In this document: piece after piece, positions 17,315 to 25,115 of the stretch
How the letters are laid out: every line of letters begins with the position of its first letter
How positions within the stretch are numbered: the stretch's first letter is position 1
Assembly: GCF_011761345.1 (NCBI RefSeq)
Contig: NZ_JAASRY010000011.1
Location: forward strand, 1-40,789
Direction of reading: 5' to 3'
From: Thalassobacillus devorans
Lineage (GTDB): Bacteria > Bacillota > Bacilli > Bacillales > Halobacillaceae
Length of the DNA: 40,789 nt
Made by a program: the position numbers and the translations under genes
Notes under the pieces: generated by a model
What the model was told of the DNA's origin: nothing
Database searches by the model: none
Seen by the model: only the letters and a program-made list of their open reading frames with translations

Positions 17315-19049
17315 GAGAAATTCCCACCTTTTTTGCTATAGGGTTTTTTACTGATGTATAAACCGATTGCGTTTCCAGCGAGCCTACAAGTTCATCCATA
17401 TCATGAAAACGAGTTAGCAAGTTTGCCTTACAAGGGAGTTTGTCATTTTCTAATAGACTGTCAAGCAATTGCTTAGACTCCGTGGTATGTTTCTTATGTT
17501 CCTCTAAACGTTCACGCAGCAGCTGGATTAAATTTTCTTCGGGAACTAACCCATTGGTTCCAAATCCATTAATGACACCAAACAAATGGTTGAAGACAAA
17601 ATAATAACGAAGCCTTTCCTCCGCAATACTATCTGCACAGATGGTATCGCTCTTTTCATTCAGGCCAGGTAAAAGAGCCTTCAGATGGTCAGCTTTCTTT
17701 TCCCGAAAGTAGTAGCCCTGGTTATCACGGTAGTAAAAACGCTCAGGATAACCGTCCTTCAATTGAACTATGGAATTCTGCTGATGAGCCTCCAGAGCAA
17801 TGCCATAGTTTTCATAGAGCCATAGAATCGGATCAAGAGTGATGGATAGATAACGTTCGAACCAGTCTTCACTTACCTGTTGAATAGATTTGCCTTCTTG
17901 TTCAGCCAAGCCGGTAATAATACTATAAAGTCGTGTCTGTTCCCCATAAGGGTGGTCTTGCCCCAGCCCTGCTGCTAATATTACATTGGCATCATCGCCG
18001 TAAAACGGATTCTCACGCACGATGCAATCCAGCCGTAAATCGTTTTCTCCCGGGATATCTACACTGATATAAGCAGGGTCTGAAATCACATTGAAATTTG
18101 GAAACTGTCGATTCAAATCCTCCCCTAAAGTTGTCTGTAATAGTCGTGACACTTCAACTCCTCTATCCAATTCTTTCTGCTGGTTCATTCTAAGGGAATT
18201 CGTGATTTTTATCGGGACCGAAAACTTGTACATATATTTTGACTGTGGACTATATACCGTTCGGAATGAGGAGGTAGCTGTAAACTTAGGTCCCATCGGT
18301 CCAAAATACCTTAATGTCCCCTCATCCAACATATGCTGTACGGATGATTTTTTCAGCAGTTCTCTTGCCTGCAAAGGATGAGCAGGAATCCATGCTCCTT
18401 CACCTTCAGTCTTGATCACCTCTTCGGCCAAGTTTTCTTTGATCATTTCTTCAGCAGAAGCCTTCAAGGAAGAGTCTTGATTTACGTATCCCTCTGCAGC
18501 CCAGAAGTAATGCAATTGGAACTCTCCCTTCATTTCCGGGGCAAACCAACTATCTTCTTCTTCCGTGATGCCTTGCTTGCTCTTAGGTGTAGGATGAAGC
18601 AAATGACCAAAAATCAATGATTGTTCTGCTTCAATAAAATTGAATTGACGACTGCTCAAGTAGTGGGAGTCAGCTAATCTATGTTCGAGGTATTTTTTTA
18701 TGTTTTTACAGCTCAGAATCACCCGCATAATCAGTTCATCCTCAGCTTCTTCCTGATTATATTCCAGTGCTAATTCTTTGGTAATCAGGGAAGCTAATGT
18801 GACATAATCGATCGGCTTTGTTTCTTTTCCTGTATGATAATAAATAGGAAAATCAAACAGGTGCCTTTCTGTTTCAGACCAATACTTCACACCGATGATC
18901 AGGTCGATTCCCTGATTAGATAATGGACAGGTGATAGTCTTTGCTGAGCCTACAACAGTCCCTTCTTTGTAATGACCTGTTTCTCTCAGGTAGCAATTCA
19001 AAAAGCTTTGCATGGTAGCGTTCTCGGCAATTTCTTTTATATTTTTCAC
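17304..19049 (-). CDS. NIS siderophore synthetase, IucA type
   Basis: A 581-residue IucA/IucC-family enzyme. Conserved parts include AWIPAHPLQARELL (about 215), SSFRTVYSP, KFSVPIKITNSLRMN and EAHQQNSIV, the last corresponding to the ATP/Mg site. In rhizobactin- or schizokinen-type pathways this enzyme makes the first amide between citrate and the acylated hydroxydiamine. GTG at 19049 is preceded by GGAGG at good spacing and overlaps the decarboxylase stop as GTGA; an in-frame ATG at 19064 would overlap the ribosome-binding site. Confidence 0.88.
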   Translation of the reverse strand: MKNIKEIAENATMQSFLNCYLRETGHYKEGTVVGSAKTITCPLSNQGIDLIIGVKYWSETERHLFDFPIYYHTGKETKPIDYVTLASLITKELALEYNQEEAEDELIMRVILSCKNIKKYLEHRLADSHYLSSRQFNFIEAEQSLIFGHLLHPTPKSKQGITEEEDSWFAPEMKGEFQLHYFWAAEGYVNQDSSLKASAEEMIKENLAEEVIKTEGEGAWIPAHPLQARELLKKSSVQHMLDEGTLRYFGPMGPKFTATSSFRTVYSPQSKYMYKFSVPIKITNSLRMNQQKELDRGVEVSRLLQTTLGEDLNRQFPNFNVISDPAYISVDIPGENDLRLDCIVRENPFYGDDANVILAAGLGQDHPYGEQTRLYSIITGLAEQEGKSIQQVSEDWFERYLSITLDPILWLYENYGIALEAHQQNSIVQLKDGYPERFYYRDNQGYYFREKKADHLKALLPGLNEKSDTICADSIAEERLRYYFVFNHLFGVINGFGTNGLVPEENLIQLLRERLEEHKKHTTESKQLLDSLLENDKLPCKANLLTRFHDMDELVGSLETQSVYTSVKNPIAKKVGISHES

Positions 19050-20590
19050 ACGGGAAACCTCCATTTCTCTAATTCCAATTCTCCAAACTCATGGATATCA
19101 GCTAAAATTTCCTTCAAATCTTCAAGCTTCGTCCGGGGATTCAGAAGTGTAAATTTCAAACATACTTCACCTTTTATTGTTGTTTTAGCGAGAACAGCTT
19201 TACCCGTATAAAGTAAATGCTTCTGGATATTCCGGTTGACCTGATTTAAATCTACTGTGTCAGATACAGACGGTACAAATCGGAAAACAATTGTATTTAA
19301 CTCCGGATCAACATTGATGACCTTCATGTTTACCATCCCATCGATATAGCAGGCAGCAGAGCTTGCCAAAAACAACGTATGATCGATCATATCACCGTAT
19401 TGCTTTGTCCCTACCATTCTTAAGGAGAAAAACAGCTTCAATGCATCAAACCTTCTTGTTGTTTGAACAGACTTATTAACCAGGTTAACGATACCTATTT
19501 CTTCATCCTCTTCAGGATTCAAATAATCGGCATGGTGCTGAAGATAACGAAATTCTTCTCCGTTTTTAAGGAGGAACGCACCACAGCTGATTGGCTGATA
19601 GAATAATTTGTGAAAATCAACAGTAATGGAATCCGCTTTTTCTATCCCTCTCAATTTACTTCTATGCTGATGACTCAAGATCAAAGCCCCTCCGAATGCT
19701 GCATCCACATGAAGCCATAGCCCATGCTTTTTTGCTATTGCTGCCATATCAGAAAGAGGATCGATACTACCAAAATCAGTCGTCCCGCATGTGGCCACCA
19801 ATGCAAATGGCAACAATTGCTCCTTGTCCAATTCTTCTAGTTTCCTGTTTAAATCAGCGGTGCACAGGCGATGGTTTTTATCTGTGCGGATAGATACTAC
19901 CGATTCCTCTCCCAGCCCTAGTTGAGAAGCGGATTTTTTGACAGTAAAATGTGCATCTTCGGAACAAAGTATTCGCATGCGCTGAAATTGCTTAGGAAGG
20001 CCTTGTTTCTGTACATCGACTCCAAATATCTTTTTACAAAAAGAATCACGGGCAATGAGTAAACCGGTATAATTGGACTGCGTACCCCCGCTTGTAAAAA
20101 CCCCATCCGCTTCAGAATCATAACCGAACCTATGAAGCAGCCACTGGATCATTTCCTGTTCTAAATATGTTGCTGCCGGGCTCTGATCCCAGGAATCCAT
20201 CGAAGGATTAAAAGCATTTATAACCATTTCGGCCGCCAATGCAGACACAAGTGGCGGGCAGTGGAGGTGTGCAACAGATTTTTGATGGGCAATATGAATA
20301 TTACTCATCAAAAGGGTATCGTTTATGTCTTTCAATAAGCTTTCAATTGATTCTCCCTCGTAGCTGAAAACAGATAGTTTGTTCAACTCCTGATATAAGC
20401 TTGAGGGGCTTTTTCCTGAGTATGGGTCTTCGAGTTTATTCATCACTTCGGCAAGCTTCTCTGACACCTGCTGTACTATATGTTGATAACTTTCGGTACT
20501 TTCTCCATGAAGAAAAAAGTTGTCATACTGTCTACTTGATTGGTTTATTGGTCTATTTTCAACTGATTCTGCCTTAAATGCGAAGTTCAA
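19046..20590 (-). CDS. PLP-dependent decarboxylase (diaminobutyrate or lysine)
   Basis: A 514-residue group II decarboxylase. PLP-site motifs are FTSGGTQSNYTGL, LWLHVDAAFGGA (Asp pairs with the pyridine nitrogen) and DFHKLFYQP with the Schiff-base lysine. It makes the diamine backbone: 1,3-diaminopropane from 2,4-diaminobutyrate (RhbB-like) or cadaverine from lysine (DesA-like). Length favours neither. First gene of the operon; it appears to start at TTG 20590 after AAAGGAAGG, about 95 nt from the promoter. Substrate is not resolved. Confidence 0.85.
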   Translation of the reverse strand: MNFAFKAESVENRPINQSSRQYDNFFLHGESTESYQHIVQQVSEKLAEVMNKLEDPYSGKSPSSLYQELNKLSVFSYEGESIESLLKDINDTLLMSNIHIAHQKSVAHLHCPPLVSALAAEMVINAFNPSMDSWDQSPAATYLEQEMIQWLLHRFGYDSEADGVFTSGGTQSNYTGLLIARDSFCKKIFGVDVQKQGLPKQFQRMRILCSEDAHFTVKKSASQLGLGEESVVSIRTDKNHRLCTADLNRKLEELDKEQLLPFALVATCGTTDFGSIDPLSDMAAIAKKHGLWLHVDAAFGGALILSHQHRSKLRGIEKADSITVDFHKLFYQPISCGAFLLKNGEEFRYLQHHADYLNPEEDEEIGIVNLVNKSVQTTRRFDALKLFFSLRMVGTKQYGDMIDHTLFLASSAACYIDGMVNMKVINVDPELNTIVFRFVPSVSDTVDLNQVNRNIQKHLLYTGKAVLAKTTIKGEVCLKFTLLNPRTKLEDLKEILADIHEFGELELEKWRFPV

Positions 20591-20659
20591 AATCTATCCT
20601 TCCTTTCCTGGCTCTTAATTTAATGATGGGTCTGCCCCTTACTTGCCTACCTCCTTAAA

Positions 20660-20743
20660 TGAAAATCATTTTCAATTAAGTGCATATACACATACTAATT
20701 GAGAATGATAATCATAGTCAATAGTAATTGAGATCCATTATCA
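20660..20743 (-). promoter_or_regulatory. Siderophore promoter with three Fur-box-like palindromes
   Basis: On the minus strand TTGACT (20716-20721) and TAGTAT (20692-20697) form a promoter with an 18-bp spacer. Box 1 at 20660-20674 is a perfect 7-1-7 palindrome TGAAAATCATTTTCA downstream of the start point. Box 2 at 20700-20714 lies in the spacer and matches TGATAATnATTATCA at 13 of 15. Box 3 at 20729-20743 lies upstream of the -35 with three mismatches. The set predicts tight iron-dependent repression by Fur. Confidence 0.82.
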
Positions 20744-20828
20744 ATTACACCCATTACATTCTCAATCTAGGTATATATTCAGTAAAATTAACCAGTATTT
20801 AGTGAGTGTTCAAGAAAGAGGCATAAAA

Positions 20829-20855
20829 AAGCTTAGAGCACTATACTCTAAGCTT
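20829..20855 (-). terminator. Terminator after the SRAP gene
   Basis: A 10-bp perfect stem AAGCTTAGAG / CTCTAAGCTT with a 7-base loop and a TTTTTTAT tail on the minus strand. It also separates the SRAP gene from the siderophore promoter. Confidence 0.85.
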
Positions 20856-20876
20856 CGGTTTAACAATATTTATAGT

Positions 20877-21542
20877 TCAAGCCAGGGATTGGATGCACTG
20901 CGGTCCTTCATTTTTGGGAGAATTAACGAAGTCGCTTACATCGTAAGCATCTAGATCTTCCATCTGCAGCTGCTCAATGAAATCCGCCGCTTCATCAGCC
21001 CCCCATTTGACGGGTTCAATCCATTCATCCTGCTTTTCTTTAGGCAGAATGACCGGCATTCTATCATGTATCGGATTCATAAAATCATTGGCTTCCTTAG
21101 TAAGAATTGTACATGTAAACATCTCTTCCTCATCTTTAGTCCATTTATCCCATAGGCCGGCAAACGCGAATAGCTTCCTGTCATTTAAAGTTATCCGTTT
21201 TGCCTGCTTGCCGTTATCGGTACGCTGCCATTCATAAAAGCTATCCGCAACTATGAGACATCGTTTTTTCCCCATAAGCGACTTAAAACTTGGTTTTTCG
21301 TGAGCTGTCTCACTTCGGGCATTAATCATTTTATATCCGATCTTCGGATCTTTCGCCCAAAACGGCACGAGTCCCCATTTTAAATATCCTGCTCGCTTTT
21401 CTTTACCATCATGAATGATGGCAAGCACCTTCTGCCCTGGAGCGATATTATATCTTGGTTCATAATTCGTTATTTTGTATTCGAGTCCGAATTCCTTTAA
21501 AATTTCAACTTCTTCTGCTAATAATGTGTAACGGCCACACAT
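20877..21542 (-). CDS. SRAP-family abasic-site protein (YedK/HMCES type)
   Basis: 221 residues beginning MCGRYT; after removal of Met the Cys becomes the N-terminal catalytic residue that forms a thiazolidine crosslink with abasic sites in single-stranded DNA. The other family residues are present: YNIAPGQ (Asn), NARSETAHEKPSF (Arg/Glu) and PIHDRMPVIL (catalytic His). A GGAGG site precedes the ATG. It follows the TetR gene by 18 bp and may be read through from it. Confidence 0.9.
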   Translation of the reverse strand: MCGRYTLLAEEVEILKEFGLEYKITNYEPRYNIAPGQKVLAIIHDGKEKRAGYLKWGLVPFWAKDPKIGYKMINARSETAHEKPSFKSLMGKKRCLIVADSFYEWQRTDNGKQAKRITLNDRKLFAFAGLWDKWTKDEEEMFTCTILTKEANDFMNPIHDRMPVILPKEKQDEWIEPVKWGADEAADFIEQLQMEDLDAYDVSDFVNSPKNEGPQCIQSLA

Positions 21543-21560
21543 AGAAAAACCTCCATTCCT

Positions 21561-22232
21561 TTATAAACGCTCCTCATTACCCTTTGACAAACCATTCATC
21601 AAAAAATGAATAGTACGATTTATCTCTGCTTCATCGTTCCAGTCTGCCTTAGGCATAACGATAAACCTTGTGATCAAGAAGCCAAGAATCGTTGTTATCG
21701 TAAATCTGATAATTGCTTCTGATGGATAATTAACCAACTGTCCCCTAGCCTGAAAATGCTTGATTGTTTCATCAAAACGTGGAAATACCTCTTTTTTAAA
21801 AACATCCTGGTAGGACTGTTGAATTTCCGTATGAAAAGCCATCTCTTGAAGCAGTATTTTTATTAATGGCACATTTTTTTGTGCAAATTCGAAGCGATTC
21901 CTAATGATTTTGCGCAATAGTTCTTCATAATCTGCAGTTTTTTCGTTGAATACCTGATTGACAAAATGTGTCGCAAAAAAGGGGACCGCAAACTTTGTAA
22001 TAACCGGTTTAACAATAGTAATAAGCAGTTCTTTCTTTGTTTTATAATGACGAAAAATGGTCCCCTCGGCTACCCCAGCCTTTTTAGCAATTTCACTCGT
22101 AGACGTAGAGGCATAACCTCTTTCCGCAAAAATTTCGATTGCAGCTTCAAGAATCTTCGCCTGTTTTGGAGTCAATTCGGCATCTTTTCCGCCCGCTTCT
22201 ATCATTTGATTCAGATAATCTTTTTCATCCAC
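21561..22232 (-). CDS. TetR-family transcriptional regulator
   Basis: 223 residues. The N-terminal helix-turn-helix is clear (about 18-65: ILEAAIEIFAERGYASTS, then IAKKAGVAEGTIFRHYKTKK), followed by an all-helical ligand domain. GTG 22232 lies 8 bases after AGGAGG; a TTG one codon earlier is less well spaced. It is 24 bp downstream of the ABC permease gene and very likely represses this exporter operon through the palindromes at 24033-24079. The inducer is unknown. Confidence 0.88.
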   Translation of the reverse strand: MDEKDYLNQMIEAGGKDAELTPKQAKILEAAIEIFAERGYASTSTSEIAKKAGVAEGTIFRHYKTKKELLITIVKPVITKFAVPFFATHFVNQVFNEKTADYEELLRKIIRNRFEFAQKNVPLIKILLQEMAFHTEIQQSYQDVFKKEVFPRFDETIKHFQARGQLVNYPSEAIIRFTITTILGFLITRFIVMPKADWNDEAEINRTIHFLMNGLSKGNEERL

Positions 22233-22258
22233 CAAAGCTTCCTCCTCTTTCGGTTAAA

Positions 22259-23281
22259 TTATAGCTTTCGATGCCGTTTCAATGCCAATATATTTAATAG
22301 GATAAATAATACAGAAAAACCGATGAGAATATAGACTTCATCTAAGAAACCATGAATCCCTTCCCCGCGTATCATGATATCTCTCAAAGCCTCACCGCCG
22401 TAGGTGAGCGGCATCACTTTACCAATTGCCCTCAGCCATGGCTGCATCGTATCTAAATTGAAAATCCCTGAGAAAAATACCTGGGGCACGATTACGAGGG
22501 GAATGAATTGCATCATCTGAAACTCATTATTAGCATATGCTGATAGCAGTGTACCTAAACTCAGTGCTGCCATTGCCAGCAAAAAAGTGATAAGCATTAC
22601 ATACCAAAACTCTCCTGTCATATATATGTTCAACACATAGATCGAGAAAGCGGCAATTATGATTGATTGGATTACAGTGAAAACTCCGAACCCCCCCAAA
22701 TAACCAGTAACTATTTCCCATCGTTTAAGCGGGGTTGCCAACAATCGTTCCAACGTTCCTTGTGTTCGTTCTCTCAAGAACGAAACACCTCCTACTATAA
22801 ATACAAAAAAGAAAACAAAAAAGCCAATTAATACAGGGCCGACGTTATCAAATAAGTTCAAGTTTTCTGATCCATGCAAAAACTCCACCTTTGTTTGTGG
22901 CACAGGTTTATCAGAACTTTCTTTCATCGTTTGCTGAAGCACTTTTTGAACGGCACTGTTAGCATTGGGATCACTTCCTTCAAGTAATACTTTAAATCCC
23001 GCTTCATCCCAAGTAAGCATCGCATCTAACTCTTCATCCTTCAATGCTTTCTCTGCTTCCTCCATGGCCATAACATGTATTTCTGCTTCTTGTCCTTCCA
23101 GAATTTCAATGATTGGCTCCGGAATATCAACCACTGCAATATCCGGGCTATAACTATCCCCATCAAGCACCAGCCACATTAATGTCAAAATAAACAAAGG
23201 AGCTACTATCATGAGTGCCATACTTCTTTTATCTCGGCGAAATTGATGTAGTATCCTTTTGATAATTGCCATTACTTTCAT
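22259..23281 (-). CDS. ABC-2 type exporter permease
   Basis: 340 residues: one N-terminal membrane helix (about 18-38), a large extracytoplasmic domain (about 40-165) and five C-terminal helices, the layout of ABC-2 permeases of the drug-efflux class (YhhJ/YadH-like). FLRERTQGTLERLLATPLKRWEI is the cytoplasmic coupling segment. Its start overlaps the ATPase stop (ATGA). Substrate unknown; export of a toxic or membrane-active compound is likely from the TetR partner. Confidence 0.86.
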   Translation of the reverse strand: MKVMAIIKRILHQFRRDKRSMALMIVAPLFILTLMWLVLDGDSYSPDIAVVDIPEPIIEILEGQEAEIHVMAMEEAEKALKDEELDAMLTWDEAGFKVLLEGSDPNANSAVQKVLQQTMKESSDKPVPQTKVEFLHGSENLNLFDNVGPVLIGFFVFFFVFIVGGVSFLRERTQGTLERLLATPLKRWEIVTGYLGGFGVFTVIQSIIIAAFSIYVLNIYMTGEFWYVMLITFLLAMAALSLGTLLSAYANNEFQMMQFIPLVIVPQVFFSGIFNLDTMQPWLRAIGKVMPLTYGGEALRDIMIRGEGIHGFLDEVYILIGFSVLFILLNILALKRHRKL

Positions 23282-24000
23282 TGCCCCACACCCCCATAAT
23301 GCAGAAATGCTTCTTCTATCGTTGCTGCATTAATATCTTTCTTCAATGAGTGTGGTGTCCCCTGTGCAATAACATGCCCATTCCGTAATAACGCGAGTTG
23401 ATCGCATTTTTCCGCTTCATCCATTACATGCGTGGTCAGAATGATGGTCGTACCCTCGTCCTTCAGAGCATTCAATTCTTCCCAAATTGATTTGCGCAAA
23501 ACGGGATCTATTCCGACGGTCGGTTCATCAAGAATCAGTATCTCGGGTTTATGCAATAATGCTGCGGCTAGTGATACCCTCCTTTTCATACCACCTGAAA
23601 ATTTATCTACTGGTTTATCGATGTCATCGGACAGACCTAATACTTCGAGAACCTCCCTTATTCTTTGCTGTCGTTCAGCTTTAGAAAGTCCGTATACGGA
23701 AGCAAAAAAATCTAAATTCTCTCTTCCAGATAATTCCGAATATAAAGCATCAGATTGGGCCATAAAACCAATATGCTTCATTTGCTTCAAAGAAGGCATA
23801 GTTTTTTCCAGGACAACAGCGTTTCCACTTATGGGTTTCAAAATACCGACAATAATTTTCACTAATGTTGTCTTACCGGAACCGGACGGGCCAAGTAAAC
23901 CAAAAACTTCCCCCTTACCAACTGACAGTTGAATATCTTTTAAAACAGTCTCCTTCCCAAAAGAATGAGAGATATCATTAACCTTAATAACAGCTTCCAT
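23278..24000 (-). CDS. ABC exporter ATP-binding protein
   Basis: 240 residues with Walker A GPSGSGKTT (about 36-44), Q-loop GFMAQSDALY, signature FSGGMKRRV (about 134), Walker B LILDEPTVGID and switch His in LTTHVMDEAE, typical of the drug/daunorubicin-resistance type (DrrA-like). First gene of the exporter-TetR operon; GAAAGGAAG precedes the ATG. Confidence 0.9.
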   Translation of the reverse strand: MEAVIKVNDISHSFGKETVLKDIQLSVGKGEVFGLLGPSGSGKTTLVKIIVGILKPISGNAVVLEKTMPSLKQMKHIGFMAQSDALYSELSGRENLDFFASVYGLSKAERQQRIREVLEVLGLSDDIDKPVDKFSGGMKRRVSLAAALLHKPEILILDEPTVGIDPVLRKSIWEELNALKDEGTTIILTTHVMDEAEKCDQLALLRNGHVIAQGTPHSLKKDINAATIEEAFLHYGGVGQ

Positions 24001-24032
24001 GTATACACTTCCTTTCTACACTATAAAATATG

Positions 24033-24079
24033 AGTGAGTACTTACTTTTATAATAACATAATAATAGTGAGTACTCACT
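24033..24079. promoter_or_regulatory. Two TetR-type operators
   Basis: AGTGAGTACTCACT at 24066-24079 is a perfect 14-bp palindrome, and AGTGAGTACTTACT at 24033-24046 differs at one base. Their centres are 33 bp apart, about three helical turns, directly upstream of the ATPase gene. They are the obvious binding sites for the TetR protein encoded in the same operon. Confidence 0.78.
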
Positions 24080-24107
24080 CACCATTAAAACGCTAATTAA
24101 AATTAAA

Positions 24108-24144
24108 AAAAGAAGCTCAGCATTATTAATTCCGAACTTCTTTT
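24108..24144 (-). terminator. Terminator after the DUF1992 gene
   Basis: Minus-strand stem AAAAGAAGTTC / GAGCTTCTTTT with a T-rich tail, about 55 bp after the gene end. Confidence 0.7.
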
Positions 24145-24197
24145 AAAACTATATGCCTTGCTATTAAAGCTGGTATTACATTATTAAATTACTGGTA

Positions 24198-24569
24198 TTA
24201 AAACCCCATTTTTCGGTTAATTTGTCCACGATAGCGTCGGAATACACCAGAATTCTTCAACTTCCTTTGTTCCATTATCAACTGGAAACGAAGCTGTTTT
24301 TCACTTAACTGCTGCATATACCTCGCTTTTTCTTCTGGCTCTCTGCAGCAGTCGACCAATTCCTCTAACGACACGATCTCTTTTTTCAGCTGCATTTCTT
24401 CTGGTATCATATTGGCGTTTTTTAAGATTTTATAGCTGTTCCTTAAGTCGGCTGGTACATGTTCCATATCATCTTTCGGAAGCGGCTTCCCCTTTCCAGG
24501 AAGGTTGTCAAAATCACCACTCCGAATCGATTGCTTGATCTTCTCTTCTACAATTGACGTGAAATCCAT
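24198..24569 (-). CDS. DUF1992 (DnaJC28-like conserved domain) protein
   Basis: 123 residues, all within the DUF1992 domain. The family motif is visible at FDNLPGKGKPLPKDD (about 20-34), followed by helical, charged sequence. No J domain is present. Function in bacteria is unknown. AAAAGGGGG precedes the ATG. Monocistronic, followed by a terminator. Confidence 0.85.
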   Translation of the reverse strand: MDFTSIVEEKIKQSIRSGDFDNLPGKGKPLPKDDMEHVPADLRNSYKILKNANMIPEEMQLKKEIVSLEELVDCCREPEEKARYMQQLSEKQLRFQLIMEQRKLKNSGVFRRYRGQINRKMGF

Positions 24570-24637
24570 GTATTTTTCCCCCTTTTTAAAAGGAAATCTT
24601 TTAGATATTATACCATGCTCGCTTTTACTTTTTTTCC

Positions 24638-24870
24638 AAGAGGCTTATTCAACAATAGGGGGCCGAAAAGTCGACTTGATTTCGAGATGATCGTGAGAGT
24701 TTTGGGGCGTTGGGGAAGGATTCGCTTTCCGCGGGGAAGACGGCAAGCCTCCTCGAGCTAAAGCTCTGCGGGGTCTTGCCAGTCTATCCTTTCCCGCAGG
24801 AGTCTCACCCTTCCCCCACGCCTCTTGCCATATAAGACACTCGAAATCGTGTTTAAAAAGTCCAGCCCTA
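24638..24870 (+). repeat. Palindromic intergenic repeat, copy C
   Basis: Same family as copies A and B. Outer arms around GGGAAGGAT and ATCCTTTCCC-like segments and inner arms GGCAAG / CTTGCC enclose a GC-rich apex with AGCTAAAGCT. Compared with copy A the inner arms differ at two paired positions that both keep pairing. Its left end AAGAGGCTTATTCAA is shared with copy B. Confidence 0.8.
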
Positions 24871-24924
24871 TTTTGTGATTAGAATCCTATTACAATAGTA
24901 AATTGACCGTATATTTCTGATGGA

Positions 24925-25011
24925 AGTTTCGAGAAACTAACGAAAGTATGGTGGCTGGAAAAGCGATCCGTTTTCTCAGCCACCATAATCGCTACCTAAC
25001 GTCTCGAAACT
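24925..25011. repeat. Short hairpin element with 10-bp inverted ends
   Basis: AGTTTCGAGA (24925-24934) and TCTCGAAACT (25002-25011) are perfect inverted ends. Inside, TATGGTGGCTG and CAGCCACCATA form an 11-bp stem. The right end plus flank (25002-25021) is identical, inverted, to 3576-3595 in repeat copy A. The structure is like a miniature mobile element. Confidence 0.65.
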
Positions 25012-25080
25012 GAGTCTTCAGCAATTGGGAGTTTATATGTAAACTCAACGTTGGGATTTAATTGGGCTTCTCATAAAAAA

Positions 25081-25101
25081 AGCCCGGCTCAAGGCCGGAC
25101 T
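25081..25101 (-). terminator. Terminator after the CAP-domain gene
   Basis: Minus-strand stem AGTCCGGC / GCCGGGCT (one G-U) with a 5-base loop and a TTTTTTTATG tail, 15 bp after the stop. Confidence 0.88.
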
Positions 25102-25115
25102 CCATAGCTGCTATA

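Larger units (their letters stand above)
24570..25115. other. 546-bp intergenic region without genes
   Basis: It contains the upstream region of the DUF1992 gene, palindromic repeat copy C (24638-24870), a shorter hairpin element with inverted ends (24925-25011), and the terminator of the CAP-domain gene (25081-25101). No coding frame in it resembles a protein. Confidence 0.75.

Noticed and set aside
20645-20660. Leader peptide gene after the unused AAGGAGGTAGG in the siderophore leader
   Set aside because: No start codon follows at a usable distance.
23432-23932. 166-codon open frame on the plus strand
   Set aside because: It lies fully antisense to the ABC ATPase gene, whose Walker and signature motifs are intact. 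The frame has no recognisable domain or ribosome-binding site.
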